A stretch of DNA of 64,000 bases. Source: Shewanella mangrovi (GTDB lineage: Bacteria > Pseudomonadota > Gammaproteobacteria > Enterobacterales > Shewanellaceae). The notes under the pieces were generated by a model, which did no database searches, was not told where the DNA came from, and worked only from the letters and a program-made list of their open reading frames with translations. This document shows, one piece after another, positions 17,909-27,397 of the stretch. The DNA is taken from NCBI RefSeq assembly GCF_000753795.1, contig NZ_JPEO01000001.1:310001-374000 (forward strand), given 5' to 3'. Position 1 is the stretch's first letter, and every line of letters begins with the position of its first letter. The translations under genes and the position numbers were made by a program.

Positions 17909-18322
17909 TTATTTCAAAAAGTCGACCATTTCGTCGATCACTTCCAGACAGTTATCTGAAAGTACTGACAATTCTTGTTCGATCTCCAGCAGACTGGAAT
18001 CGAGAGACAAGGCGCCGAATAGCACGTACTTGTCGTCAATCTTGGCAAATGAAGAGAGTGGCATCGGAATGTTCAGTCCTAACATGGTTTCAAACATTTC
18101 GGTGCGGCTGTCTGGATTGACTTCCTCTTCACCCCACAGATAGCTGATGCACAGCACTTGGTTTTCCGTCACAGAGACAAAAATCGGGATCTCTTCACGG
18201 CCAACCACGTTCACTTGTAATACTTCCACGTCCCCATCAATGGGGTAACAGTCGAACCGAAAGCCGGTAGAGCTGCTGTCGCCAATTCCGTTCAGATGGT
18301 TGGCAATAGTGTGAATATTCAT
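17909..18322 (-). CDS. yjfI: DUF2170 family protein (YjfI-like)
   Basis: 137 residues from the ATG at 18322, which has GAGGA five to six bases upstream. An in-frame ATG six codons earlier lies inside the operator and lacks a ribosome-binding site. The acidic alpha/beta protein resembles E. coli YjfI (DUF2170), which also precedes the PspA-type gene. It is the first gene of the unit DUF2170-PspA-DUF2491-RHH-channel, reading leftward from a promoter at about 18357-18384. Function is unknown; the two-layer acidic fold suggests a protein-binding or chaperone-like role, which is speculation. Confidence 0.75.
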   Translation of the reverse strand: MNIHTIANHLNGIGDSSSTGFRFDCYPIDGDVEVLQVNVVGREEIPIFVSVTENQVLCISYLWGEEEVNPDSRTEMFETMLGLNIPMPLSSFAKIDDKYVLFGALSLDSSLLEIEQELSVLSDNCLEVIDEMVDFLK

Positions 18323-18335
18323 TTCGTTCCTCGCT

Positions 18336-18348
18336 GACATATTATGTC
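18336..18348. promoter_or_regulatory. Palindromic operator, copy 1 (yjfI promoter, downstream)
   Basis: A perfect 13-bp palindrome GACATATTATGTC. It sits just after the predicted transcription start of the yjfI-like operon and 14 bases before the start codon, a classic position for repression. Centre-to-centre distance to copy 2 is 34 bases. Confidence 0.75.
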
Positions 18349-18356
18349 TGTGGATT

Positions 18357-18384
18357 AAGATAACATCGAGACATATTATGTCAA
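18357..18384 (-). promoter_or_regulatory. Sigma-70 promoter of the yjfI-pspA-like operon
   Basis: On the minus strand a perfect TTGACA (18379-18384) is followed after 16 bases by TATCTT (18357-18362). The -35 box is embedded in operator copy 2. Predicted start of transcription is near 18350, giving a leader of about 28 bases. Confidence 0.6.
18370..18382. promoter_or_regulatory. Palindromic operator, copy 2 (yjfI promoter, -35)
   Basis: The same GACATATTATGTC, overlapping the TTGACA -35 box. Together with copy 1 it brackets the core promoter, so a bound dimer at either site should block RNA polymerase. Confidence 0.75.
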
Positions 18385-18400
18385 GCGTTATCTCGCATAT

Positions 18401-20119
18401 TTAAAATGTGGCTATTCCCTGATTATCTTTCCAGGCCTGCTGGTGGTAATGGTACAGCTGCAGTGAGCCTAGGGTATTCACGTTTACTTGGTCTAACTTG
18501 CTATAAAAGTGGTTTGGAAACTCAAACGCTGCGTGGACTAATCCGGCAGTTAGCCATTCATCGGTAATGGGTAACTGTGTCAGCGGCGCGAGACGTTGCT
18601 GGGCGTTTTGTCCGCGAAGGGTGCCAATGGTCCAGCCCCACTCGCCAAAGCTTGGCACATTATGGTGATACTGTTTGACGTTAAAACCAGCAGCACTCAG
18701 CGTTTTACCGACCGACAAGAATGCTTTAGTGGCGTGATACGGCGAGGTCGATTGTATGGTCATGGCGCCATCGCCACTCAGCAATTGCCCCAGCTTGCGA
18801 TAAAACACATCAGAATAGAGTTTATTCAGATCTGGATGCGAAGGGTCGGGCAGATCCACGATAATCGCGTCATATTTTTTGCCTTGCGCTAACAGTTTAT
18901 CAACCCCATTAAAGGCGTCGGCAATCATGACATTCACCCGCGGGTCATGAAAGGCATCACCATTTAGCTTCAACAACGCCTGCCGTAAACGTTTTGGCAT
19001 ATCTGTTGGTGGTTCGGAGAATAGCTTAATCATCTCCGCGTCTAAGTCGACTAAGGTTATATGTTGAGGCTGCCATTTAAATATTTGTTTCAAAGCTAAG
19101 CCGTCGCCGCCGCCAATCACCAGAATGTTGTCGTGGCGTGCGCTGGCGGCGAGCGTTGGATGTACCAGATAGGCGTGATAGATATGTTCATCAATGGAAG
19201 AAAACTGCAGACGACCATTGAGATAGAGCGAATAGACTGGCGCTAGATGGTTGCCCATCAGTCTTTCGGTAAAGTTGATCTGCTGAAAACGGGTCGCTTT
19301 GGCGTAAATCACCTTATCTTGGTAAAGCAGATTATTAAAACTCTGCTCCCAGAAAGGGCCTTTAATCGCCAGCAGCATTAATACGCCTGCCACTAAGGTG
19401 TGCGCTGCCAACAGCCATTTAGCGGCTTTTATGCGGCGACGAAAGCGCAGAATAAAGATAAAACCTGCCAACAGATTAAAAGCCGCGGTAATCGACGCCG
19501 CTAACTGCGTATCCAGCATCAGCATAAAGCCTACCCAGATTGCGGCACCGACACCCGCGCCAATATAGTCAGCTCCGTAAATAGTGCCTGCGTTATGCAG
19601 CAGATGCTCTTGTGACAGCGCTTGGCGAACCCGGGCGATCAGCGGAATTTCCATACCGATCATTAGGCCCAGCAATACGCCCCACACATATGGCAGGTAA
19701 ACTGCCAACTCCTGGAATGTGCCGATAAAGCCGCCGTTTGGCAGTTGATCTGGTGGTAACCCCAAGGTTTCAGCAATGATTTTAGGCAGTTCATGGCCGA
19801 AGCCGATAATCGCGGCGGTCGCCAGAATAGCGAGTGAGCCGATAAAGGCGACTGTTAATTCGAGTAACGCAAAGCCAGTGAAGGCTGATTTGATATGGCG
19901 TGCGGCGAAGGCGCCGAAGCCCATCGACACGATCATCAAACCGATCATGGTGTAGATGGCAGCTTCTAACGCACCCAGCACGCGTCCAGCGTAGTGTGAT
20001 AACAGATATTCGTAAATAAGGCCGCAAGCCGCAAGCACCCCCATGATGCCCAGTAACAGGACATCATCAAACCAATGGGGACCACGCTGCGACTGCGCCT
20101 GCATGGTAGTGGTGGACAT
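18401..20119 (-). CDS. Membrane-anchored spermidine-synthase-like protein
   Basis: A 572-residue fusion. The first 250 residues form about seven hydrophobic helices. The rest is a spermidine-synthase/methyltransferase Rossmann domain with DEHIYH at 310-315, the nucleotide-binding GGGDG at 336-340, an acidic LVDLD at 357-361, and IIVDLPDP at 419-426 in the place of the catalytic aspartate loop. These are the key residues of aminopropyltransferases, so polyamine chemistry at the membrane is plausible, but the true substrate is unknown. It follows the DUF350 gene by four bases and ends 18 bases before operator copy 2, with no terminator between, so read-through into the yjfI operon is possible. 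Confidence 0.85.
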   Translation of the reverse strand: MSTTTMQAQSQRGPHWFDDVLLLGIMGVLAACGLIYEYLLSHYAGRVLGALEAAIYTMIGLMIVSMGFGAFAARHIKSAFTGFALLELTVAFIGSLAILATAAIIGFGHELPKIIAETLGLPPDQLPNGGFIGTFQELAVYLPYVWGVLLGLMIGMEIPLIARVRQALSQEHLLHNAGTIYGADYIGAGVGAAIWVGFMLMLDTQLAASITAAFNLLAGFIFILRFRRRIKAAKWLLAAHTLVAGVLMLLAIKGPFWEQSFNNLLYQDKVIYAKATRFQQINFTERLMGNHLAPVYSLYLNGRLQFSSIDEHIYHAYLVHPTLAASARHDNILVIGGGDGLALKQIFKWQPQHITLVDLDAEMIKLFSEPPTDMPKRLRQALLKLNGDAFHDPRVNVMIADAFNGVDKLLAQGKKYDAIIVDLPDPSHPDLNKLYSDVFYRKLGQLLSGDGAMTIQSTSPYHATKAFLSVGKTLSAAGFNVKQYHHNVPSFGEWGWTIGTLRGQNAQQRLAPLTQLPITDEWLTAGLVHAAFEFPNHFYSKLDQVNVNTLGSLQLYHYHQQAWKDNQGIATF

Positions 20120-20123
20120 CAGC

Positions 20124-21023
20124 TTAGGCCATCAATCCAGTCATGATGATCGCTACGGCAATACTGATTGCCATTTCAACTGACGCTAAGCCAATATTTT
20201 GCTGGCGTTCAATTTCATCGGAAAGATCGATGCGCGCCAGCACCAATTTTTTCACCAGCCACAGTAGAATGCTAAGGACCAGCAACATCGCTAGCGAAAA
20301 TATAAACCAGCCGAACAGGTTGGTGATGTAAGCGGTAGGCTCGTACACCATAAAATGGCTCGCGGCATTAAAGGTGAAGCCCATTGCGATCATGCTACCA
20401 GCATGGCGAATGGCTAAGGCGGTGTTACCTTCTTCTAATGCTTGCTGCAGATCCTGGCCTTTATTACGGCGGCGATAGGTGATTTCCAGCACCCGTGTCA
20501 GCACCACTAACATCAACTGCGACACCACAAAAGCGCTGACGATAGCGATAAAGGTATTGAGCGTAAGGTCTTCTGCCCACAGTAATACCGCACGGATCAC
20601 CAGTGCTGTGGCCATTGCTGCTGCCGCATCCACAATCGCTACCGGAATATTGCCTTTTAAAATCGCTGCGGTTTTATCAACATGATTAAGGGCGACTTTA
20701 TCGTGAATAAAACGGCCAAATTTAATTAAAATTAAACCGCAGATGCCATAGCTCGCCATGCCGATGGCTTCCTGTAGATAGGTATGAGCTGCCGCACCGG
20801 TAATTGCGCCTGTCAACACAATCCCCAAGGCGGCCACCGCGCCAGCTGTGCTGATACCAAAAGCAAAGTTATCGCGTACCGCAAGTTCATCGCTGCTGTT
20901 TACTTTCGCGCTCCAACCTTGCATATAGCGCATCAACGCCAGTAGCAATACGGCGATACCGAGGTCAATAGCCAGCATAACCAGCAATTCTTGTGTAATA
21001 CCGAAGTCCTGAAAAAGCGTCAT
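20124..21023 (-). CDS. DUF350 family membrane protein, internally duplicated
   Basis: A 299-residue protein with about eight membrane helices. It appears to be two DUF350 units in tandem: NFAFGISTAGAVAALGIVLTG near residue 52 has a counterpart in ALAIRHAGSMIAMGF near 203, and each half ends in a conserved D-rich loop plus helix (NHVDKTAAILKGNIPVAIVD; DLSDEIERQQNIGLASVEMA). E. coli YjfL is a single unit of about 132 residues. AAGGAAT precedes the ATG. The gene lies between the lipoprotein and the spermidine-synthase-like gene in one operon. Function is unknown; polar residues within the helices suggest a channel or small-molecule carrier. Confidence 0.8.
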   Translation of the reverse strand: MTLFQDFGITQELLVMLAIDLGIAVLLLALMRYMQGWSAKVNSSDELAVRDNFAFGISTAGAVAALGIVLTGAITGAAAHTYLQEAIGMASYGICGLILIKFGRFIHDKVALNHVDKTAAILKGNIPVAIVDAAAAMATALVIRAVLLWAEDLTLNTFIAIVSAFVVSQLMLVVLTRVLEITYRRRNKGQDLQQALEEGNTALAIRHAGSMIAMGFTFNAASHFMVYEPTAYITNLFGWFIFSLAMLLVLSILLWLVKKLVLARIDLSDEIERQQNIGLASVEMAISIAVAIIMTGLMA

Positions 21024-21047
21024 TGTTATTCCTTAATTCTTTGTCAG

Positions 21048-21998
21048 TTATTTACCGCGGCTAATACCACGAGAGGTGCGGGAACTTGAATTTCTGAAAC
21101 TGCTGTCCTTAGCGTAATTGGAGCGGAAAGTATTACTGCTCCGGGCAGAAGACGCGGTTTTAGGTGAGCTACTGCTTTGACGCGAGAGGGCGCTTGAGCC
21201 GGTTCTCGATTTCGCATAAGGGCTGTCAAACCGCTTTCCCTGCGAATCAAAGCGTTTCTTGGTACGTTGGTACACACTGTCCTGTGCTTTACGTTGGTCG
21301 GGGGATGAATAGCGATAGCGGCCGACATCATTGTAATAACTGTAATCACGATGGCGCGACCAGTTATCGTAATAGATAGGGCGGTTAAACAGGTTATTGA
21401 ACATAGAATACATGCCATACCATGCCCAGAACGATGTGCCACTGCTGTCGGTACGCCATTGTCCATAAGCGGGATTGCCCACCAATTGGCTGCCGGCACC
21501 ATAGCTTTCTGAATCGTTGGCAAGCTTGGATGCCTCTTGGCTAATGGCATTAACGCGCGCCAATTTGCCGTTTGACATGTCCGCCACGACGTTGAGCGGA
21601 TCTGACAACATGTCGTTGTATTGGCTTGGATCAGCAGCTTCAAAAATGTTTTGCAGCTCTAATAATTGTGCTGATTTATCGGGAAAGTTGGCGCTGTTGC
21701 TGGCATCGCTTAAACGTTGCTTGAGTGACGTAAACATTGGGCCATTATTGGTGGCATCTAACTCCAGTTGCTCCAGCAATGGGGTAAGCTCGCTTCGCTC
21801 GCTTTTCAATATCTGCACATACTGTTTGAGTAGCATTGCATTGCGGATTTCGCCGTTATCCAGCATTTGGCTTAAGCGGCTCAGTCGTTGATTGTCGAGT
21901 TGCTGCCATTGCGCAATTCGTTCGGCGGTGTCGTCACCACATCCTGTGAGTGACAATAACATCAGCACTCCGACAATCCGGATAAAAATCCTCGCCAT
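21048..21998 (-). CDS. Lipoprotein heading the DUF350 operon
   Basis: 316 residues from the ATG at 21998, which has GGAG five bases upstream; the longer frame to 22046 lacks a ribosome-binding site. The lipobox LSLTGC places the lipidated Cys at residue 20. A helical, coiled-coil-like domain follows (about 25-135), then an aromatic stretch (FWAWYGMYSMFNNLFNRPIYY), and a C-terminal third very rich in Ser, Arg and Lys. I do not recognise a family. Serine-rich partners also occur in the E. coli yjf locus. It probably sits at the periplasmic side of an envelope membrane as the outer sensor or structural partner of this island. Confidence 0.7.
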   Translation of the reverse strand: MARIFIRIVGVLMLLSLTGCGDDTAERIAQWQQLDNQRLSRLSQMLDNGEIRNAMLLKQYVQILKSERSELTPLLEQLELDATNNGPMFTSLKQRLSDASNSANFPDKSAQLLELQNIFEAADPSQYNDMLSDPLNVVADMSNGKLARVNAISQEASKLANDSESYGAGSQLVGNPAYGQWRTDSSGTSFWAWYGMYSMFNNLFNRPIYYDNWSRHRDYSYYNDVGRYRYSSPDQRKAQDSVYQRTKKRFDSQGKRFDSPYAKSRTGSSALSRQSSSSPKTASSARSSNTFRSNYAKDSSFRNSSSRTSRGISRGK

Positions 21999-22184
21999 GT
22001 AATCTCCATTTTTCATAAACATCAGCCTAAAACACTCTGTTCGCATACTGCCATAGGACTGAGCGTTGAGTTGGTGTACTCTGTTCGACTGATATAGGCA
22101 TTTAGCTGTTATCTTACCAGCACCAAACTAATAAAAACTGGTGCATGATACAAACCAAGAGTGAGCTAATCTATAGCATAAATT

Positions 22185-22197
22185 GACATAATATGTC
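22185..22197. promoter_or_regulatory. Palindromic operator, copy 3 (lipoprotein operon / glnE)
   Basis: GACATAATATGTC on the plus strand, which is the reverse complement of the GACATATTATGTC at 18336 and 18370, so all three are the same operator. It overlaps a possible minus-strand promoter (TCGACA, 18 bases, TATAGA) for the lipoprotein operon and a plus-strand TTGACA that could serve glnE, whose ATG is 30 bases away. Confidence 0.7.
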
Positions 22198-22226
22198 GAA
22201 CGAATTTTAGCGGGGGCGATTCGGTA

Positions 22227-25079
22227 ATGACGTTAGAGCGGGGCGAATATCAGTCTGAGCTACTCCATCAGGCGGCAGATAAGCATTTAGCAGATCTCAA
22301 GCAAGTTTGGCCTGAGTGGCAAACGCTGTCGTCGCAGCAGTTAGAAAATTTACATAAAGTGCTGGGCTTGAGCGACTTTGTCGCTGAGCAGTTACAACGT
22401 CATCCTGAATGGATAATTGAGTTTTTTAATAGCGACTTCAACAAACCTGAACGTCAACATTTCGCCCAACAGATTGCTGATTTAATGCAGCATGTCAGCA
22501 GTGAAGATCAGGCCAAGGCGGTACTCCGACAATTTCGTAACCAACAGATGGTGCGCCTCGCTTGGCGCGATTTTATCGGGCTGGCACCGTTAGAAAACTC
22601 CCTACTTGATCTGTCGGTATTAGCTGAATCTCTGATTATTGCAGCGCGTGACTGGTTGTATCACGATATGTGTCAGTCGCTCGGCACGCCAACCGACAAA
22701 CAAGGTAACCCGCAGCCGATGATGATTATCGGCATGGGTAAATTGGGTGGCCGTGAACTTAATTTTTCCTCCGATATCGACCTGATTTTTACCTTTCCTG
22801 AACATGGTGAAACCGTTGGCGGCCGCCGCACGTTAGATAATCAGCAGTTCTTTATCCGCATGGGGCAGCGCTTAGTGAATCTGCTCGGCCAAGTCACCAC
22901 CGATGGTTTTGTATTCCGGGTTGATATGCGTTTGCGGCCATATGGCGAGAGTGGTCCGTTGGTGGTTAGCTACAGCGCGTTAGAAGATTACTATCAGGAA
23001 CAAGGGCGAGAGTGGGAACGTTATGCCATGGTTAAGGCGCGCGCCTTGGGGCCATGGAATAGCCATTCTGACCAATTGCACGACTTGTTACGTCCCTTTA
23101 TCTACCGTCGCTATATCGATTTCTCAGCCATTGATTCCTTGCGCCGTATGAAACAGTTGATTGCGCAGGAAGTTCGCCGCCGCCAGTTGACCGATAACAT
23201 CAAGCTAGGTGCCGGTGGTATTCGCGAAGTGGAATTCGTGGTGCAAAGCTTTCAGTTAATCCGTGGCGGTCGCGAACCCGAACTGCGTCGCCAGAGTATT
23301 TATGAAGCGATTGATGCTTTATATCAGCTGCATCAACTGGATTATTTTGCTGCCGATGAGTTGCGGCAGAGTTATAGCTTATTGCGTCGCGTCGAAAACT
23401 TACTGCAAGCCATTGATGATAAGCAGACGCAAACCTTACCGACGGATGGCCTAGATTGGCATCGGCTCTGTTACGCCACGAATACCGCGAACGAAGCCGA
23501 GTTGCGGACTGAAATTGAAGCGGCCATGAGCAAAATTCACCGTCATTTCCGCGATGCCGTCGGCGGTGAGGAAAACTGCGACGCTACCTACGATTGCTGG
23601 ACAGTGCAATTATGGTGTACGCCACAGCTGAGCGACGCCAAGCTGATGCTGAAAGATCACGGTATCGAAGATGACGCGTTGGCCGAGAGCTTGTTTCACT
23701 GGAAAGACAGTATCGCACGTCGCTCGATTGGCCCGCGTGGTCGTGAAACCCTCGATAAGCTGATGCCTAAGCTGCTGGAAGAGATTGGGCTGAGTACTGC
23801 ACCTGCCGATGCGTTTAATCCGGTGAGTGGCGTGTTAGATCAAATCCTGACGCGCACCACCTACTTAGAACTGCTTTATGAAAATCCTGGGGCTCGTCAG
23901 CAGTTGATTAGCCTTTGTAGCGCCAGTCCATGGATTGCTGCTGAGTTAGCGCGCTTTCCGATGCTGCTCGATGAACTGATAGATCCGGCACAGCTGTACA
24001 ACACTACTTCGCTCGATGATTACGCCAGCGAATTACGTCAATATCTGCTGCGTATTCCCGCAGATGATATGGAGCAGCTGATGGAAGGGATGCGCCAGTT
24101 TAAGCTGTCGCAGCAACTGAAAATTGCCGCGGCTGACGTGACCGGTGTACTGCCCGTGATGCAGGTGAGTGACCATCTCACTTTTTTAGCCGAAGCTCTG
24201 ATTGAGCAAGTGGTGCATTATGCGTGGTTACAGTTGACGGCGCGCCATGGCACACCTGAAGGCATAGATGTTGGGGATATGTCGTTTGCCGTTGTGGGTT
24301 ATGGCAAGCTCGGTGGTATTGAGCTTGGCTATGGTTCCGATCTGGATCTGGTGTTTTTGCATAATGCGCCCACTGGCATGACCAATGGCGACAAGCCGAT
24401 CGAAGTGGGGCTGTTTTATGCCAAGTTAGCGCAGCGGATTCAGCATCTGTTTTCTACGCGCACTGTCTCCGGCATTCTCTACGAAGTAGATCTGCGTTTG
24501 CGCCCGAGCGGAGCTTCGGGATTATTGGTCAGTTCTATCGACAGTTTTGCTGAATATCAAGAACAAGAAGCGTGGACATGGGAGCACCAAGCATTAGTGC
24601 GTGCGCGCTTTATTCATGGTGATTCAGCGCTTGCTGAACGTTTTGCTGATATTCGTACTGCAGTGTTGAGTAAAGCTCGGGAACCTAAGGCGCTGGCTGA
24701 TGACGTGCATCAAATGCGTCTCAAAATGCGCGAGCATCTGCTGAAAGTGCCGCCAGACATGTTTGACCTCAAGCAGAGCCTCGGTGGCATCGCTGATATC
24801 GAATTTATCGCGCAGTTTTTGGTACTGGCTTATGCGCAGCAATATCATGAACTTTGTGTATGGTCTGACAATGTGCGGATTTTTGAAGTGGCAGCGGATT
24901 TAGAGTTAATTCCGGTCATGTGCGCACAAACCTTGACGCAGATTTATTGTCATCTGCGCGACGAAAGTCACCATCTGACACTGGCTGGCAAAGCGGCGCA
25001 TCTGCCATTAGTTGAGGTGCAACAACAAGCGGCGCAGGTGGTCGAAATCTATGGCGATATTCTCGGATTAGAAAAGTAG
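22227..25079 (+). CDS. glnE: Glutamine synthetase adenylyltransferase / adenylyl-removing enzyme GlnE
   Basis: A 950-residue bifunctional enzyme that adds AMP to glutamine synthetase and removes it again in response to PII and glutamine. Two nucleotidyltransferase domains are clear. The deadenylylating domain has [18 protein letters not shown] (about 169-186) and the adenylylating domain [18 protein letters not shown] (about 690-707), each with the GS-x9-DxD type metal site. Length is normal for the family (E. coli 946). It faces away from the PspA-type island. In E. coli it lies directly between ygiF and hldE. Confidence 0.95.
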   Translation: MTLERGEYQSELLHQAADKHLADLKQVWPEWQTLSSQQLENLHKVLGLSDFVAEQLQRHPEWIIEFFNSDFNKPERQHFAQQIADLMQHVSSEDQAKAVLRQFRNQQMVRLAWRDFIGLAPLENSLLDLSVLAESLIIAARDWLYHDMCQSLGTPTDKQGNPQPMMIIGMGKLGGRELNFSSDIDLIFTFPEHGETVGGRRTLDNQQFFIRMGQRLVNLLGQVTTDGFVFRVDMRLRPYGESGPLVVSYSALEDYYQEQGREWERYAMVKARALGPWNSHSDQLHDLLRPFIYRRYIDFSAIDSLRRMKQLIAQEVRRRQLTDNIKLGAGGIREVEFVVQSFQLIRGGREPELRRQSIYEAIDALYQLHQLDYFAADELRQSYSLLRRVENLLQAIDDKQTQTLPTDGLDWHRLCYATNTANEAELRTEIEAAMSKIHRHFRDAVGGEENCDATYDCWTVQLWCTPQLSDAKLMLKDHGIEDDALAESLFHWKDSIARRSIGPRGRETLDKLMPKLLEEIGLSTAPADAFNPVSGVLDQILTRTTYLELLYENPGARQQLISLCSASPWIAAELARFPMLLDELIDPAQLYNTTSLDDYASELRQYLLRIPADDMEQLMEGMRQFKLSQQLKIAAADVTGVLPVMQVSDHLTFLAEALIEQVVHYAWLQLTARHGTPEGIDVGDMSFAVVGYGKLGGIELGYGSDLDLVFLHNAPTGMTNGDKPIEVGLFYAKLAQRIQHLFSTRTVSGILYEVDLRLRPSGASGLLVSSIDSFAEYQEQEAWTWEHQALVRARFIHGDSALAERFADIRTAVLSKAREPKALADDVHQMRLKMREHLLKVPPDMFDLKQSLGGIADIEFIAQFLVLAYAQQYHELCVWSDNVRIFEVAADLELIPVMCAQTLTQIYCHLRDESHHLTLAGKAAHLPLVEVQQQAAQVVEIYGDILGLEK

Positions 25080-25167
25080 CAAAGTGAATAATACTCAGCA
25101 TCATTTGCAAGGATTTGGCAAAAACTACTGTTAAGATAGCAATAGATTAGTTGAAAGGATTTTACCC

Positions 25168-25974
25168 ATGAGTCGCTCGCCCTATCAGCGCTACAGCTGG
25201 CAATCAGAGATTTTTGAGTGTGCAAGTCACGATATTGACCGTTTTATGGCGTTACTGGACGAAGAGTGTCAGCGACTTAATCTGAAGCAGCGAGTATTGG
25301 GTAAAGTGGAAGGTCAGCCACTGCTGTTATTGCAATCGCCTAACGCCTCGGCCGGACTTCCTTCGATTTTAATCAGCTCTGGATTTCATGGTGAAGAGGC
25401 TGCCGGACCTTGGGGCTTGTTGCACTTTTTATCTGGGGTGTCACCTGAGATATTTGAACGCGTTAACCTATCACTATTGCCGCTGAACAATCCGACCGGA
25501 TTTATTAAAGGACATCGATTCAACATCTTTGGCGAAAATCCTAACCGTGGTTATCTGGCTGGTGTTGATGATGCCAAGCCGACCATTGAAGGCAAAATTT
25601 TATTGGAGCATGGTCAACTGCTGCAGGCGGCCAGTAAAGATGGCATTTTGACCTGCCATGAAGATGTGTTGCAAACCCATACTTATCTTTATTCATTCGA
25701 ACCTCGTCAGCAGCCGGGGGCATTTAGCCAGCAGTTGTTGGGCGCATTAGCCGAATCGTTTGATGTGGCGATGGATGCCGATATTGATGGGTGTCCGGTG
25801 AATAATGGCTTCATCTTCAACCATTTTGACAGCTCGTTTGAAGCTTGGTTGGTACGCAGTGGCGCCAAAGTCGGTGCTTGTAGTGAAACGCCAGCAACGC
25901 AAAACTTTGATCGCCGTATTCTGGCCAATAGTGCCGTCATGCAGCGCTTTGTGGATTTTACGTTGGCACAGTAA
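25168..25974 (+). CDS. M14-family zinc carboxypeptidase-like protein
   Basis: A 268-residue protein of the M14/succinylglutamate desuccinylase-aspartoacylase fold. Likely zinc ligands are His74 and Glu77 (GFHGEE) and His164 (TCHED). The likely catalytic glutamate is Glu240 in CSETP. The asparagine-rich LPLNNPTGF near 104-112 matches the substrate-carboxylate region. No signal peptide is present, so it is probably cytoplasmic, acting on a small peptide or acylated amino acid. AAGGA lies nine bases before the ATG. It follows glnE by about 90 bases and ends at a strong terminator. Confidence 0.75.
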   Translation: MSRSPYQRYSWQSEIFECASHDIDRFMALLDEECQRLNLKQRVLGKVEGQPLLLLQSPNASAGLPSILISSGFHGEEAAGPWGLLHFLSGVSPEIFERVNLSLLPLNNPTGFIKGHRFNIFGENPNRGYLAGVDDAKPTIEGKILLEHGQLLQAASKDGILTCHEDVLQTHTYLYSFEPRQQPGAFSQQLLGALAESFDVAMDADIDGCPVNNGFIFNHFDSSFEAWLVRSGAKVGACSETPATQNFDRRILANSAVMQRFVDFTLAQ

Positions 25975-25995
25975 CAGATGCGTGCGATGACAAAT

Positions 25996-26023
25996 AAAAA
26001 AGCCTGCAATAGCAGGCTTTTTT
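25996..26023. terminator. Bidirectional terminator after the M14-like gene
   Basis: AAAAAAGCCTGC and GCAGGCTTTTTT flank a four-base loop between convergent genes. Confidence 0.87.
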
Positions 26024-26037
26024 ATTTGAAGGTGTGA

Positions 26038-26949
26038 TTAGTTAATGCGGGTTGGAATACCACTGCGATCATCAAGTACGCGTTTCAGCGTATAGGAGTT
26101 AGTATCCTGCGCGGCGATAAAACGCACCACTTTAGGCGTTAACTGTAACACTGTAGGTTCATTAGAATTGAACTCTTCCTGTGTTTTAGACAGTGGGTGA
26201 TGCACTTCTAAATAACGTATGCCATTAGGCTCAAGTGTGGCTTTTACCGGTTGATTAACAAACTGTACTCGGGTACCCACGGGCACAGATTTAAACAGAT
26301 ATTCAATATCGTCATTGCGCAGACGTACACAGCCGTGACTGACTCGCAGACCTATACCAAAGCTGGCATTGGTGCCGTGAATGGCATACAGATTGCCGAG
26401 ATACATGGCAAATAACCCCATCGGATTATCAGGCCCGGCTGGCCACACTTTAGGTAACGGCTCGCCACGGGCAGCATACTCTTTATGCATTTTGGCGGTG
26501 GGTGTCCAAGTTGGATTCGCCTTTTTGCGGCGAATTTTGGTGACCCAATTTTCCGGGGTGTCTGTGCCCAATTGGCCGATACCAATCGGCAGCACTTCAA
26601 CGACGTTACGATCTTTTGGATAGTAATACAGACGCATTTCCGCGACGTTGATAACAATACCTTCGTGCGGTGTATCGGGCAGAATTAATTGGTGCGGTAC
26701 GATCAAGGTACTCTTAGGCGCAGGCAAAAAAGGATCTGCACTCGGGTTAGCTTCCAGCATATTGGTCAGCCCGAGTTGAAACTCTGCGGCAATGCCTTCT
26801 AATGTCAGCTTTTTCTGCGGAACAACATAGAATTCATTACTGCCGATCAGGCGACTACCTTCTGCGGGCAACGGATATTCTTTGGCAATCAGTGTGGCGG
26901 AGAATGTGGCGAGTCCCAACATCAGGGAGCGGAAAATCAACTTCTTCAT
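26038..26949 (-). CDS. L,D-transpeptidase (ErfK/YbiS/YcfS type)
   Basis: A 303-residue secreted protein. A signal peptide ([21 protein letters not shown]) is followed by a LysM-like segment at about 38-88 and the YkuD catalytic domain at about 95-230. The active-site motif is SHGCVRL with Cys207 and His205, and an upstream HGTN at 191. Such enzymes cross-link peptidoglycan with 3-3 bonds or attach outer-membrane lipoproteins to it. The sequence does not say which of the E. coli paralogues it matches. The gene is single, ended by a shared terminator. Confidence 0.88.
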   Translation of the reverse strand: MKKLIFRSLMLGLATFSATLIAKEYPLPAEGSRLIGSNEFYVVPQKKLTLEGIAAEFQLGLTNMLEANPSADPFLPAPKSTLIVPHQLILPDTPHEGIVINVAEMRLYYYPKDRNVVEVLPIGIGQLGTDTPENWVTKIRRKKANPTWTPTAKMHKEYAARGEPLPKVWPAGPDNPMGLFAMYLGNLYAIHGTNASFGIGLRVSHGCVRLRNDDIEYLFKSVPVGTRVQFVNQPVKATLEPNGIRYLEVHHPLSKTQEEFNSNEPTVLQLTPKVVRFIAAQDTNSYTLKRVLDDRSGIPTRIN

Positions 26950-27397
26950 ACGACCTTTCAGGGTTGTGATTAATGCCTGCCATTGAACTCAGGATAATCC
27001 CAAGTGGCTGAGTATTGGCTGAACCTTGAGCAAGAGGTTCTATTCTAGAGAAATCACCCGCGAAACCCAACTGCAATTATCTCTTTTTGTGGCGTTTTTA
27101 TGGATTTGCCGAATTCGAGATTCAGCAGCTTACTGATGTTGGCGCTTTTACTCAGTAAATAGCCGTTTTTAGGAGATCATTCGACTAAATTCAATAAGCG
27201 TGTTAAAAATAAAAGGTACAAGGCAAACTTATGTATAAATTTCGTTGGAAGATTGTGCTAGTGCAATAAAAATAATATTTAAAATCATTCTATTAAAAAT
27301 AATATGTGCTAACTTGCCACAATGAGGTTTATCAGAAGTGCTGTAGTGTATAAATCACTACTTTATGATAACTGGTGTCGGCTGAAAGGAGTGGCTT
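26950..27397. other. AT-rich intergenic region between L,D-transpeptidase and nhaP2
   Basis: About 450 bases between divergent genes. The stretch 27180-27330 is very AT-rich and probably holds the nhaP2 promoter. I see no hairpin, RNA gene or recognisable operator. AAAGGAG at 27385-27391 is the nhaP2 ribosome-binding site. Confidence 0.4.

Noticed and set aside
21044..21643. A 199-codon frame overlapping the DUF350-operon lipoprotein
   Set aside because: It is another frame of the same strand within the lipoprotein gene, with a low-complexity, Cys-rich translation and no ribosome-binding site.
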